A stretch of 64,000 nt of DNA from CAVOJV01 sp963696325 (GTDB lineage: Bacteria > Pseudomonadota > Gammaproteobacteria > Competibacterales > Competibacteraceae). Positions 37,128-45,816 of this stretch are shown piece after piece. Every line of letters begins with the position of its first letter. Within the stretch, counting starts at the first letter, position 1. The notes under the pieces are model-generated. The model searched no databases. It was not told where the DNA came from and was given only the letters and a program-made list of their open reading frames with translations. The position numbers were made by a program, and so were the translations under genes. The stretch lies in assembly GCA_963696325.1 (NCBI GenBank), contig CAVOJV010000006.1, forward strand, positions 62,001 through 126,000, read 5' to 3'.

Positions 37128-38495
37128 ATGCGAAAACAGACGATTCAATGCAACAGCACCCTAACCCAACGCGACCTGGCCGTGCTTTGGCATCCCTGCA
37201 CGCAAATGAAGGATCACGAATGGCTGCCGCTGCTGCCCATCCGCCGGGGGGAGGGGGTCTGGCTGGAAGATTTCGAGGGCAAGCGTTACCTGGACGCCAT
37301 CAGTTCCTGGTGGGTCAATCTGTTCGGCCATGCCAATCCCCGCATCAACGCCGCGCTCAAGGTACAATTGGATACGCTGGAGCACGTTATCTTCGGTGGC
37401 TTTACGCATGAACCGGCCATCGAGCTTGCCGAACGCTTGGTGAAACTTACGCCGCCGGGCCTGACGAGGGTCTTTTTCGCCGACAACGGATCCTCCGGCA
37501 TCGAAGTGGCGCTGAAGATGAGCTACCACTACTGGCGCAATCGCGGCCAGGGCCACAAGACCCGCTTCATCACCCTGAGCAACAGCTACCACGGGGAGAC
37601 GCTGGGGGCGCTGGCGGTGGGCGACGTGGCCCTCTACAAGGAAACCTATAAACCGCTGCTCATGGAGGCCATCACCGTACCCTCGCCGGATGCCTATCAG
37701 CGGGAGCCGGGAGAATCCCCGGCCGATTGCGCCCGGCGCCGGTTCGTGCACCTGGAACGGGCGCTGGATCAATATTCCCATGTGGTTGCCGCGGTCATCG
37801 TCGAGCCCCTGGTGCAATGCGCCGGTGGCATGCGCATGTATGATCCGGTCTATCTGACGCTGCTGCGGGAAGCCTGCGATCGCCATGGCGTGCATCTCAT
37901 CGCCGATGAGATCGCCGTGGGCTTTGGCCGTACCGGTACGTTGTTCGCCAGCGAGCAGGCTGGCATCAGCCCCGATTTCATGACTCTGTCCAAGGGCCTG
38001 ACCGGCGGTTATCTGCCGCTCTGCGCGGTACTGACCACGGACGAAGTCTACGGGGCCTTTTATGACGACTACCAGAAGCTGACCGCCTTCCTGCATTCCC
38101 ACAGCTATACCGGCAATCCCCTGGGCTGCCGCGCCGCCCTGGCTACTCTGGATATCTTCGACAGCGACCACGTCATCGAGAATAATCGCATACTGGCCAG
38201 GCACATGGGAGATGCCACCCTGGCGCTGCGTGATCATCCCCACGTGGCCGAGGTACGCCAGACCGGCATGATTCTGGCCATCGAGATGGTTAGGGATAAA
38301 GCTGCTAGGGAGCCCTATGCCTGGCAGGAGCGCCGGGGTTTAAGGGTTTATCAGCACGCCTTGAGCCGCGGCGCACTGCTGCGGCCCCTGGGCAATGTGG
38401 TCTACTTCATGCCACCCTACGTGATTACCACCGAGCAGATCGATTTCCTGGCCACAGTGGCCGAGGAAGGGATTGAACTGGCTAGTCGGGATTAA
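37128..38495 (+). CDS. bioA: Adenosylmethionine-8-amino-7-oxononanoate aminotransferase
   Basis: A 455-residue PLP aminotransferase of biotin synthesis, using S-adenosylmethionine as amino donor to make 7,8-diaminopelargonate. Seen: LWHPCTQMKDHEWLPLLPI (substrate site), AISSWWVNLFGHANPRIN, NGSSGIEVALKMSYHYWRN, SYHGETLGALAVGD, LIADEIAVGFGRTGTLFA (PLP Asp region) and LSKGLTGGYLPL (PLP lysine). The ATG at 37128 follows GGGAGG. No other bio gene is adjacent. Accessory region B ends just upstream of it. Confidence 0.95.
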   Translation: MRKQTIQCNSTLTQRDLAVLWHPCTQMKDHEWLPLLPIRRGEGVWLEDFEGKRYLDAISSWWVNLFGHANPRINAALKVQLDTLEHVIFGGFTHEPAIELAERLVKLTPPGLTRVFFADNGSSGIEVALKMSYHYWRNRGQGHKTRFITLSNSYHGETLGALAVGDVALYKETYKPLLMEAITVPSPDAYQREPGESPADCARRRFVHLERALDQYSHVVAAVIVEPLVQCAGGMRMYDPVYLTLLREACDRHGVHLIADEIAVGFGRTGTLFASEQAGISPDFMTLSKGLTGGYLPLCAVLTTDEVYGAFYDDYQKLTAFLHSHSYTGNPLGCRAALATLDIFDSDHVIENNRILARHMGDATLALRDHPHVAEVRQTGMILAIEMVRDKAAREPYAWQERRGLRVYQHALSRGALLRPLGNVVYFMPPYVITTEQIDFLATVAEEGIELASRD

Positions 38496-38529
38496 TCGGG
38501 CAGGATTGGGTGGGATCTCGGAGCGGGGT

Positions 38530-39438
38530 TCACCGCACCCCGAATAACTCCGCCCGCAGCAGCAAGCGTTCGGCCCAGCGCCGGTGAATGACCGGCTCGC
38601 ACATCTGTCCGCCATGTTTAAACACGGCCGGCGCCTGCGGATCCAGGATTTTTTCCGCCATGTCCCGATCCTCTTGGCTGACTCGATAGGCCTGCTCGAT
38701 GATGGGGATCTGCATCGGATGGATGGCTGTCTTGCTCAGCAACCCATGCGCCAGGTCCAATTCGACCTCACGCACCAGGGTATCCGTGCTGTCCAGGTGT
38801 TCAAAGGTGGTCGCCGCGATTTCATAGCCGGCTGGGCTGAAGGTCAGGATGATGTCGTTGAGGACACTGCGCAGCGGGGTGTCGTAGAGCGTCAGATGTT
38901 TAGGGCGCTTGAGCCCAAGCAACCTCAACAGATCATTGCCGCCGATCCGCAGGCATAGTATCGGATTGGTCACCTGCTCCAGAGCAGCGCGCAGCCGCTC
39001 CAGGCGGCGGCGCTCAAAGGCGTCTTCCGTCTCGAGGGTGGGAAGCAGCAGCAAAGCCGGCGCACGCGAGGCCACGTCGGCATAGGCCGGCAGGTTTTCC
39101 ACCGTTACCTTGGGCAGCACGACGCCATCAATGTTCTCACTGCCGGCCATTGCCACCAGGCGGCTCAGGACCATCACATTGCGGGGCCGGATAAAAAACG
39201 GTACTTGACGATGCCGGCACTGTTCCAGTACCCGCTCCAGATTGGCCAGCGCCGCCGGCAGATCGCGATCATGGATGGCATCCTCGGTGCAGACCACCAC
39301 CGAACGCAGATGCGGCAACTTCTCCAGCCTGAGGATCTCCGGCAGGTCTCTCCGAGTGGCTGGCATGTACAGCGTCGCACCCAAGGCCAGATAATGGGGA
39401 ACTATCGATCGTGTCCCTTGCTTACCGCTGTTTTGCAT
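38530..39438 (-). CDS. HpcH/HpaI aldolase / citrate lyase beta-like protein
   Basis: A 302-residue TIM-barrel protein of the CitE/HpcH family, which makes or breaks C-C bonds of CoA-thioesters or 2-keto acids with Mg2+. Seen: YLALGATLYMPATRRDLPEI, SVVVCTEDAIHDRDLP, PFFIRPRN (catalytic Arg region), IDGVVLPKV, LLLLPTLETEDAFERR (metal Glu) and LLSKTAIHPMQIPIIEQAY (family C-terminal signature). The opening resembles the CitE-like proteins found in tellurite-resistance-associated clusters more than true citrate lyase. No ter genes are present here. The substrate is unknown. It converges with bioA. Confidence 0.82.
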   Translation of the reverse strand: MQNSGKQGTRSIVPHYLALGATLYMPATRRDLPEILRLEKLPHLRSVVVCTEDAIHDRDLPAALANLERVLEQCRHRQVPFFIRPRNVMVLSRLVAMAGSENIDGVVLPKVTVENLPAYADVASRAPALLLLPTLETEDAFERRRLERLRAALEQVTNPILCLRIGGNDLLRLLGLKRPKHLTLYDTPLRSVLNDIILTFSPAGYEIAATTFEHLDSTDTLVREVELDLAHGLLSKTAIHPMQIPIIEQAYRVSQEDRDMAEKILDPQAPAVFKHGGQMCEPVIHRRWAERLLLRAELFGVR

Positions 39439-39459
39439 AGGAATTTCTGAAACCGACTT

Positions 39460-40032
39460 TCAGATCAACATGAAGCACACCGCCACCATGGCTAACAGCG
39501 CTGCGCCGACGGCTAACCATCCCAGCAAGCGCAGTAGGGTGATACGTTGAGCACCTGCTGACGCTGGCGGTGACTGGTCGTCATAGTCGAACAGAAACTC
39601 TGTGCGGCCAAAACGCACCCGGTCGCCTGGCTTTAAGGACGAGACGGTTTGCTTCTTACCGTTAACAAAAGTGCCATTGGTTGACAGCAGATTCATAACG
39701 CGCCAACCACCCTCTTCGTGGATAATTTTCGCATGCATGGATGACACGCCAGGTTCATCGAGAACGATATCGTTCTCGGTTGCGCGTCCTATCGTGGTAC
39801 TTTCCGCTTGTAACGGAAAGCGCCGGCCAGTAAACGGCAGACTGACGCCTAACAGGCTGGGCTGGCGGGTTGCGACTCTTATAGACGTTACTAACCGGCT
39901 CCTGATGCGCTCCAAGTCCGCACTCTCATACAGCCTGGTACCTTGCGGTCCCGCCGACGCTGGCGCCCGGGCGGATTTCGGCATACCGGTTAAAGGCTTA
40001 TCGACACTGTCATTAGAAACGTCATTTGACAT
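39460..40032 (-). CDS. FHA-domain protein with C-terminal membrane anchor
   Basis: A 190-residue protein. Residues about 66-150 are a forkhead-associated phosphothreonine-binding domain: TTIGRATENDIVLDEPGVSS (Gly-Arg and Ser-x-x-His with MHAKII) and LSTNGTFVNGKK. Residues 168-189 form one transmembrane helix (LLGWLAVGAALLAMVAVCFM). The N-terminus is polar and likely disordered. It probably displays the FHA domain to the cytoplasm as a signalling adaptor; no kinase is nearby. It lies 21 bp upstream of the HpcH-like gene on the same strand. Confidence 0.85.
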   Translation of the reverse strand: MSNDVSNDSVDKPLTGMPKSARAPASAGPQGTRLYESADLERIRSRLVTSIRVATRQPSLLGVSLPFTGRRFPLQAESTTIGRATENDIVLDEPGVSSMHAKIIHEEGGWRVMNLLSTNGTFVNGKKQTVSSLKPGDRVRFGRTEFLFDYDDQSPPASAGAQRITLLRLLGWLAVGAALLAMVAVCFMLI

Positions 40033-40185
40033 GGCGTGGTTTCCTTACTTTACTTTTCCAACCGATCTGGTTGGAAGGTGTGTATCCAGGATAGTCTAAT
40101 CAGAATCAGGTGGACAGACAGCGCGAGGAGTTGATTGCCCAGATTGAAGACACCCGCAGCCAGCAGGCGCGGCTGGCAAAGGTGT

Positions 40186-41209
40186 TCAGAATACGTTGGG
40201 GAAAAAGCAGGGGCGGTGGTAGTTGAGGTAAGGATTGAGGTAGTCTCGGTTAACGGCATTGATGAGGGGTGCATAGGGTTGCGGGCGGTGGGCGTGCCGG
40301 AACTGTTTGCGCACCACCGCGCCGTTCTTGCCTTCGACCAGCGCCTTGTCGTTGGTTTTGCGGGAGTGGGATTTGGTGAATTCGATCAGCAGTTGGTTGA
40401 GTAGCTTGGCGACGCGGTGGTTGCTGTATTCCGAGCCATGGTCGGCGTGAAAGCCGAGAATGACGAAGGGGAAGGCCTCCAGGAGGGTTTCCAGTACGGG
40501 CAGCAAATAGGCCTCACTGATTCCGCTCGGCACGGCCGAGACAGTCGAACTGGGTCACCTCGTCGACGGCGTTGAGGTGGTAAACCCCTTTGATGCTATC
40601 CCAGTCACCCTGGTGAACCGAGTCGACTCGCAGTAGCACGGCCGTGCTTGGGGCTGGGGTTTGCGCCGCTCGGCGATGGCCACCTTGGTGGGTCGGGTAT
40701 TGTCGAATTGGCTACGCTGGCGGAGGTAGGCCTTGTGGCCGCGCAGTTTGTAGAGATGGGCGATGGAGATCGAGACCAAGCGTTCGTATTCCGGTTGCGA
40801 GTAGATCAGGAACTGGCGCTCCAGAATTTTCTTGGTTGCCGCCCCGTTTAAGGTGCCCTGCCATTTATCCGTCGGGGCCAACCGGGGGATGTCCTCGCGC
40901 GTGTAGCGCCGAGGGAAGCGGTGGCAGGTTTAGAGAGTCTTTTGCACCTTCCGGGTCTTGAGATAGCGGGCCACCAGACGAGTCAGCCGCTGGCGCGAAT
41001 AGCCGGTGACGCGTCGTAGATAGCGACGCAGCAACCCCTTTTGGCGCCGACTCAACTTGGCGTAGCTAAACCGGATCAGCGTCGTTTGAACCCAGGCATA
41101 GCGGGCGGTTGCATCCGGGAATGTGAACTCGACGGCTTCAGTACCGGCGACAAAGACTTCGACTCCGTCGAAGGTCGAAAGATTGGGTGTCGTTCGTGAT
41201 GGCGTTCAT
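40186..41209 (-). pseudogene. Integrase-core (DDE) transposase, broken by frameshifts and a stop
   Basis: Reading from ATG 41209 (MNAITNDTQSF), the pieces in successive frames are VEVFVAGTEAVEFTFPDATA, LRRYLRRVTGYSRQRLTRLV (then an in-frame TAA), LAPTDKWQGTLNGAATKKIL, SISIAHLYKLRGHKAYLRQR, then the catalytic core ISEAYLLPVLETLLEAFPFV, FHADHGSEYSNHRVAKLLNQ and KALVEGKNGAVVRKQF. At least three lesions are needed to join them. It is an integrase-core transposase of a kind related to IS481/ISNCY; inactive. Confidence 0.75.
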
Positions 41210-41220
41210 CCTCCAATCAT

Positions 41221-41252
41221 CAACAGAACGTGCTTCAACAGAACGTGCTTCG
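41221..41252. repeat. 16-bp tandem duplication next to the transposase relic
   Basis: CAACAGAACGTGCTTC occurs twice in a row. Just downstream, two related words (AGACTCATCTTGCGTTGGAA and AGACGCATCTTGTATTGGAA) are spaced about 33 bp apart. They may be element-end repeats. Confidence 0.7.
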
Positions 41253-41336
41253 CTGTTTAGACTCATCTTGCGTTGGAAACAACCCCCCGGTTCAGACGCA
41301 TCTTGTATTGGAAGAGACTATGGCTAGCAGGAGCTA

Positions 41337-41640
41337 TTGGTGGAGTATACACTTCAGCCCATGAAGACAGTGGTCCTAGCCCCGCTCCCCGAACTTTCGG
41401 ACTTACCTGGGGGTGAGCGAGCAGTGACGGTTGAGTTACGGTTGAAGCGTTGTCATCAGCGGCACAGGAGTAAGTGGTTCAGCAGGCTGAGCAACTGGCG
41501 TTGCAGGCGGAGCGGAGCGAGCAGCTAACGGACGAGCTAGCGATCTTGAAAGGCGAGCAACCACGGCCGAAGATCACGCAAACTTTGAATAAAGCTCAGT
41601 CAGAAGGCGCGGGCCAACAGGGCTACTGCACGCCTATCGG
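41337..41640 (+). pseudogene. Transposase N-terminal relic
   Basis: The words QAEQLALQAERSEQLTDELA, ILKGEQPRPKI and, before them in another frame, PELSDLPGGERAV resemble the coiled-coil start of IS66-like or related transposases. The rest is absent. From here to 41779 nothing else is recognised. Confidence 0.4.
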
Positions 41641-41779
41641 CACCGAGTGGTTTGCCTGGTTTTCAAGCACCGGAAGTCGTTGTAGGCTTAACAACAAAGG
41701 CATCGTATCTTACTGCTCTGAACCATGGGCTTGCAGACAATCGCCCGGCACCTTAAACCCAATTTAAAGGGAAGCTGAC

Positions 41780-42238
41780 ATGATTGCACTGACCGTAAAT
41801 GGTAAAACACATAGCGTAGAGGCACCTCCCGATACCCCCTTGCTGTGGGTATTGCGGGATAACCTGGGGCTGACCGGCACCAAGTATGGCTGCGGTATAG
41901 CCCAATGCGGCGCTTGCACCGTGCATGTGGACGGTGTGGCCCTCCGCTCTTGCATTACCCCCGTAGCCGCTGTCGGGACGAAAGCGGTTACCACCATCGA
42001 AGGCCTTTCGGAGGATGGTAGCCATTCCGTGCAAAAGGCCTGGCTTGCTGAAGACGCACCCCAATGCGGTTATTGCCAGTCGGGCCAGATCATGGCGGCA
42101 GCAGCACTGCTGGCAAACAATCCAAAGCCCACCGATGCAGATATCGACGCCGCGATGGCTGGCATCATTTGCCGGTGCGGCACCTATCAACGTATCCGCG
42201 CCGCCATCCACCGCGCCGCCGAACAGAAAGGAGCCTAA
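41780..42238 (+). CDS. (2Fe-2S) small subunit of a molybdenum hydroxylase (IorA-like)
   Basis: A 152-residue electron-transfer subunit with two 2Fe-2S clusters. The plant-type cluster is CGIAQCGACTVHVDGVALRSC (four Cys). The second is CGYCQSGQIM with ICRCGTYQRIR. It would pass electrons from the molybdenum centre of the partner encoded immediately downstream (2-bp gap). The set resembles isoquinoline 1-oxidoreductase and aldehyde dehydrogenase types that lack a FAD subunit. AAGGGAAG precedes the ATG. Confidence 0.93.
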   Translation: MIALTVNGKTHSVEAPPDTPLLWVLRDNLGLTGTKYGCGIAQCGACTVHVDGVALRSCITPVAAVGTKAVTTIEGLSEDGSHSVQKAWLAEDAPQCGYCQSGQIMAAAALLANNPKPTDADIDAAMAGIICRCGTYQRIRAAIHRAAEQKGA

Positions 42239-42240
42239 CG

Positions 42241-44403
42241 ATGGAAGCGCTTGTTGCTATTAGCCGCCGTAACTTCCTCAAGGTCGGCGCCGCCGCGGGG
42301 GGAGGACTTATCATCGGGTTTTGTCTGCCGGGGGTAACCCGCTTCGCGAACGCCGCCAGAAAAGAGCAAGCGTTTGCACCCAATGCCTTCGTCCGTATCG
42401 GTACGGACGATGTCGTGACGATCCTCGTCAACAAAGCGGAAATGGGCCAGGGCGTCTATACCTCGCTGCCTATGCTGGTAGCCGAGGAACTCGAAGCCGA
42501 CTGGAGCAAGCTTCGGGTGGAATCCGCCCCGGTGGCGCCCGCCTACAACCATCCTGTGTTTGGCATGCAGTTTACCGGCGGCAGCATGAGCGTGCGGAGC
42601 GAGTGGGAGCGGCTGCGCAAGGTGGGAGCCACCGCACGCGAGATGCTGATCGCCGCGGCGGCCGCCACTTGGCAGGTCGATAAAGCGAGCTGCCGGGCGG
42701 AACACGGCAGGGTGATTCATACCAATGGCAAGCAGCTCTCCTACGGCCAATTGGCGACCGAGGCGGCGCAACAGCCCGTGCCCCGTGACGTTGCCCTCAA
42801 AGACCCCAAGCACTTCAAGCTCATCGGTAAGTCGACTTTAAGGCTGGACGGCCCTGAAAAAGTCAATGGCAAAGCGCAGTTCGGCTTCGATGTGACCGTG
42901 CCCGGCATGCTGACGGCGGTAATTGCGCGGCCCCCCGTGTTCGGCGCCAAGATAGTGAGCTTCAAGACTGACAAAGCCAAAGCCGTCGCGGGCGTCAAAG
43001 AGATAGTACCAATCCCAGCGGGTGTGGCGGTCGTCGCGACCGGTTTTTGGCCGGCAAAAGTGGGGCGGGATGCGCTGGAGATCGTGTGGGATGAGGGTGC
43101 CAACGCCACCCTTTCTACCGCCAGCCTGCGCGAGCAGTATGCAACCCTGGCCAAGACTGCCGGTGCTGTCGCAAAAAGTAAGGGCGATGCGGATCAAGCC
43201 TTCGCAAGCGCCGCGAAGCACGTGAGCACGGAGTACGAGGTGCCCTATCTGGCGCATGCGCCCATGGAGCCGCTGAACTGCCTGGTAGATTTGCGCGCCG
43301 ATAGCTGCGAGATCTGGACCGGCACCCAATTCCAGACCGTTGACCGCGCCGCTGCCGCCCAGGTCGCCGGACTCAAACCAGAGCAGGTCCAGATTCACAC
43401 CACGCTATTGGGCGGCGGTTTTGGCCGGCGCGCCAATACCGCTTCCGATTTCGTGACGGAAGCCGTGCAGGTCGCGAAGGCCGTCAAAGCGCCGGTTAAG
43501 GTTGTCTGGACGCGCGAGGACGATATTCGCGGGGGTTACTATCGCCCGCAGTGGTATGACCGGATCGCGGCGGGCCTGGACGCCAGCGGCAAGCCTGTCG
43601 CCTGGAAGCACACCATCGTAGGTCAATCCATCATCGCGGGAACGCTGTTCGCAAAGGACATGATCAAAGACGGGATCGACGATACCTCGGTGGAGGGGGC
43701 CGCCGACCTGCCCTACGCCATCCCCCATCTGCTGGTCGATCTTCACAGCCCTACAGTCGGCGTTCCCGTGCTATGGTGGCGCTCGGTCGGCCACTCTCAC
43801 ACCGCCTTTGTTGTCGAGAGCTTCATTGACGAGTTGGCGGCAGCGGCGGGTAAAGACCCTTACGAATTCCGCCGCACGCTCCTAACCGAACATCCGCGCC
43901 ATAAGGGTGTGCTCGAGCTCGCCGCCAGCAAAGCGGGGTGGGGTACGCTGACCGCCACCGGACGGTACCGGGGCATCGCGGTACATGAATCCTTCGGCAG
44001 TTACGTCGCCCAGGTGGCGGAGGTCTCGGTCAGCGAAGGCGGGCAAGTCAGGGTTCACCGCGTGGTCTGTGCGATTGACTGCGGCACCGTGGTGAATCCG
44101 GACACGGTCGCGGCGCAAATGGAAAGCGGCATCGTGTTTGGCCTTTCGGCGGCCTTACACGGCGCTATTACCCTTAAACGTGGGCGCGTGGAGCAGAGCA
44201 ACTTTCACGACTATCCGGTACTGCGCATCAATGAAATGCCTGAGGTCAAGGTTCACATCGTCCCCAGCAGCGAACCGCCGGGCGGGGTAGGCGAACCGGG
44301 CACCCCACCCATCGCACCGGCTGTCTGCAATGCGATTTTTGCCGCGACTGGCAAGCGCGTTCGCAGTCTGCCGATCCGTCCGGATCTGTTGAAGAACGCC
44401 TGA
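42241..44403 (+). CDS. Molybdopterin-binding large subunit of a xanthine dehydrogenase-family hydroxylase (IorB-like)
   Basis: A 720-residue molybdenum enzyme subunit. ISRRNFLKVGAAAGGGLIIG is a twin-arginine signal, so the complex is probably exported folded to the periplasm. The two molybdopterin domains show GQGVYTSLPMLVAEELEADW, YEVPYLAHAPMEPLNCLVDL, LLGGGFGRRANTASDFVTEA, VPVLWWRSVGHSHTAFVVES and, near the end, PGGVGEPGTPPIAPAVCNAI with the catalytic Glu. Best match is the isoquinoline 1-oxidoreductase beta family; the true substrate may be an aldehyde or N-heterocycle. ATG 42241 is used because the Tat signal begins there. Confidence 0.92.
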   Translation: MEALVAISRRNFLKVGAAAGGGLIIGFCLPGVTRFANAARKEQAFAPNAFVRIGTDDVVTILVNKAEMGQGVYTSLPMLVAEELEADWSKLRVESAPVAPAYNHPVFGMQFTGGSMSVRSEWERLRKVGATAREMLIAAAAATWQVDKASCRAEHGRVIHTNGKQLSYGQLATEAAQQPVPRDVALKDPKHFKLIGKSTLRLDGPEKVNGKAQFGFDVTVPGMLTAVIARPPVFGAKIVSFKTDKAKAVAGVKEIVPIPAGVAVVATGFWPAKVGRDALEIVWDEGANATLSTASLREQYATLAKTAGAVAKSKGDADQAFASAAKHVSTEYEVPYLAHAPMEPLNCLVDLRADSCEIWTGTQFQTVDRAAAAQVAGLKPEQVQIHTTLLGGGFGRRANTASDFVTEAVQVAKAVKAPVKVVWTREDDIRGGYYRPQWYDRIAAGLDASGKPVAWKHTIVGQSIIAGTLFAKDMIKDGIDDTSVEGAADLPYAIPHLLVDLHSPTVGVPVLWWRSVGHSHTAFVVESFIDELAAAAGKDPYEFRRTLLTEHPRHKGVLELAASKAGWGTLTATGRYRGIAVHESFGSYVAQVAEVSVSEGGQVRVHRVVCAIDCGTVVNPDTVAAQMESGIVFGLSAALHGAITLKRGRVEQSNFHDYPVLRINEMPEVKVHIVPSSEPPGGVGEPGTPPIAPAVCNAIFAATGKRVRSLPIRPDLLKNA

Positions 44404-44419
44404 ACCTGGGTAGCGGTCG

Positions 44420-45106
44420 ATGCCGATGGAACGTCGCGGGTATGCGGGCCACCAGGAACCTGAAAAAACCGCTGCCTTACCGACCATCGGCATTGTCGTG
44501 CTCGCCGCGGGTGCATCGACCCGCATGGGCACGCCCAAGCAGTTATTGCCCTACCGGGGGTGCGGCCTGCTGTGCCGGGCCGTTGAAACGGCCTTGGCCT
44601 CGGTATGCCGACCCGTCGTGGTCGTGCTGGGCGCTCAGGCGGAGCGGCTTGAACACGAAGTCCGCCAGTTTCCCATTCGTCTGGTACATAATTCCCACTG
44701 GGCCGACGGCATGAGTTCCTCCATCAGAGCCGGCATCGGCGAACTCGCTAAAGCCGGCAATCACAGCGGGGCAGCCGTCCTGATGCTTTGCGATCAGCCT
44801 CTCATTACCCCCCAGACGCTTGACAGACTCGTTGCGGCCCACCGTTCGACGGGCAGGCTCATCGTGGCTTCACGATATGGAGGGACGGTGGGTGCGCCCG
44901 CCCTGTTCCACCGCTCCTTTTTCCCAACGCTGCTAGCCTTGGAAGGCCAGGCGGGAGCGCAACAAATCATCAGGAAAAATAGCCGCAACGCCAGTTTTAT
45001 TGCCGCCCCGGAAGGCGCTGTTGATGTTGACACGCCGGCAGACTACCAGCAGTTGCGAGCGAGCACCGCAGAAACGGCTGGAGATTCAACACAAGGCAGG
45101 TACTAA
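44420..45106 (+). CDS. Molybdenum-cofactor nucleotidyltransferase (MocA-like)
   Basis: A 228-residue NTP transferase. Residues about 24-45 (IGIVVLAAGASTRMGTPKQL) are the nucleotide-binding signature LAAG-S-RMG-PK. AVLMLCDQPLITPQTLDRLV carries the metal-binding Asp, and YGGTVGAPALFHRSFFPTLL is the family's later motif. MocA makes cytosine-dinucleotide cofactor for xanthine-dehydrogenase-type enzymes, which fits its position 16 bp after the hydroxylase large subunit. The first 20 residues are extra relative to homologues, so a later start is possible. Confidence 0.88.
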   Translation: MPMERRGYAGHQEPEKTAALPTIGIVVLAAGASTRMGTPKQLLPYRGCGLLCRAVETALASVCRPVVVVLGAQAERLEHEVRQFPIRLVHNSHWADGMSSSIRAGIGELAKAGNHSGAAVLMLCDQPLITPQTLDRLVAAHRSTGRLIVASRYGGTVGAPALFHRSFFPTLLALEGQAGAQQIIRKNSRNASFIAAPEGAVDVDTPADYQQLRASTAETAGDSTQGRY

Positions 45107-45111
45107 ACCCC

Positions 45112-45795
45112 ATGAACACGGCGTCGCTACGCTGGCATCTGCTTGAAGATGCCGAGGCCGTGGCCCGCGAGGCTAGCCGGCGCATCCTGAACACCGCGGC
45201 GCTGGCGATCGCTAGCCGCGGGCGTTTTCGCATCGTGCTGGCGGGTGGGCGTACCCCCGAACAGGCCTATCGCCTGCTGGCAGCGGCGGACAGCGACTGG
45301 GCACGCTGGGAAGTTTACTACGGCGACGAGCGCTGCCTGCCGGAAAATTCCCCGGAACGCAACAGCGCCATGGCGGCGCAGGCCTGGTTGGATCACGTGC
45401 CTATCCCCTTCGACCAGGTGCATCCCATACCCGCGCAGTTAGGGCCGGTAGAGGGAGCCCGCGGCTATGCCACTCACGTAGCGGCCGCCCTGCCCTTCGA
45501 TCTGGTGCTGCTGGGCCTGGGCGAAGATGGCCATACCGCCAGTCTATTTCCGGGCCAGCCTCATCCCGGCAACGACCTGGTGCAGGCGGTCTTCACCGCC
45601 CCCAAACCACCACCGGAGCGTGTCAGTCTCAGTGTCCAAGCGCTTTCCAACACCCATGAACTGCTGGTACTCGTGACCGGTGCTGGCAAACGGACTGCAG
45701 TGGCCGCCTGGCGGCGTGGCGCGCAGTTGCCCATCGGTCAGCTACATCCCGCTGCGGGAATTGACGTGTTGATAGACCGCCTCGCCCATAACTGA
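45112..45795 (+). CDS. pgl: 6-phosphogluconolactonase
   Basis: A 227-residue enzyme of the oxidative pentose-phosphate (or Entner-Doudoroff) pathway, hydrolysing 6-phosphogluconolactone. Seen: RFRIVLAGGRTPEQAYRLL, WEVYYGDERCLPENSPERN and DLVLLGLGEDGHTASLFPGQ, all family signatures. It starts 5 bp after the mocA-like gene. zwf is not in the window. Confidence 0.93.
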   Translation: MNTASLRWHLLEDAEAVAREASRRILNTAALAIASRGRFRIVLAGGRTPEQAYRLLAAADSDWARWEVYYGDERCLPENSPERNSAMAAQAWLDHVPIPFDQVHPIPAQLGPVEGARGYATHVAAALPFDLVLLGLGEDGHTASLFPGQPHPGNDLVQAVFTAPKPPPERVSLSVQALSNTHELLVLVTGAGKRTAVAAWRRGAQLPIGQLHPAAGIDVLIDRLAHN

Positions 45796-45816
45796 AACAT
45801 AAGCACGGAGAACCCC

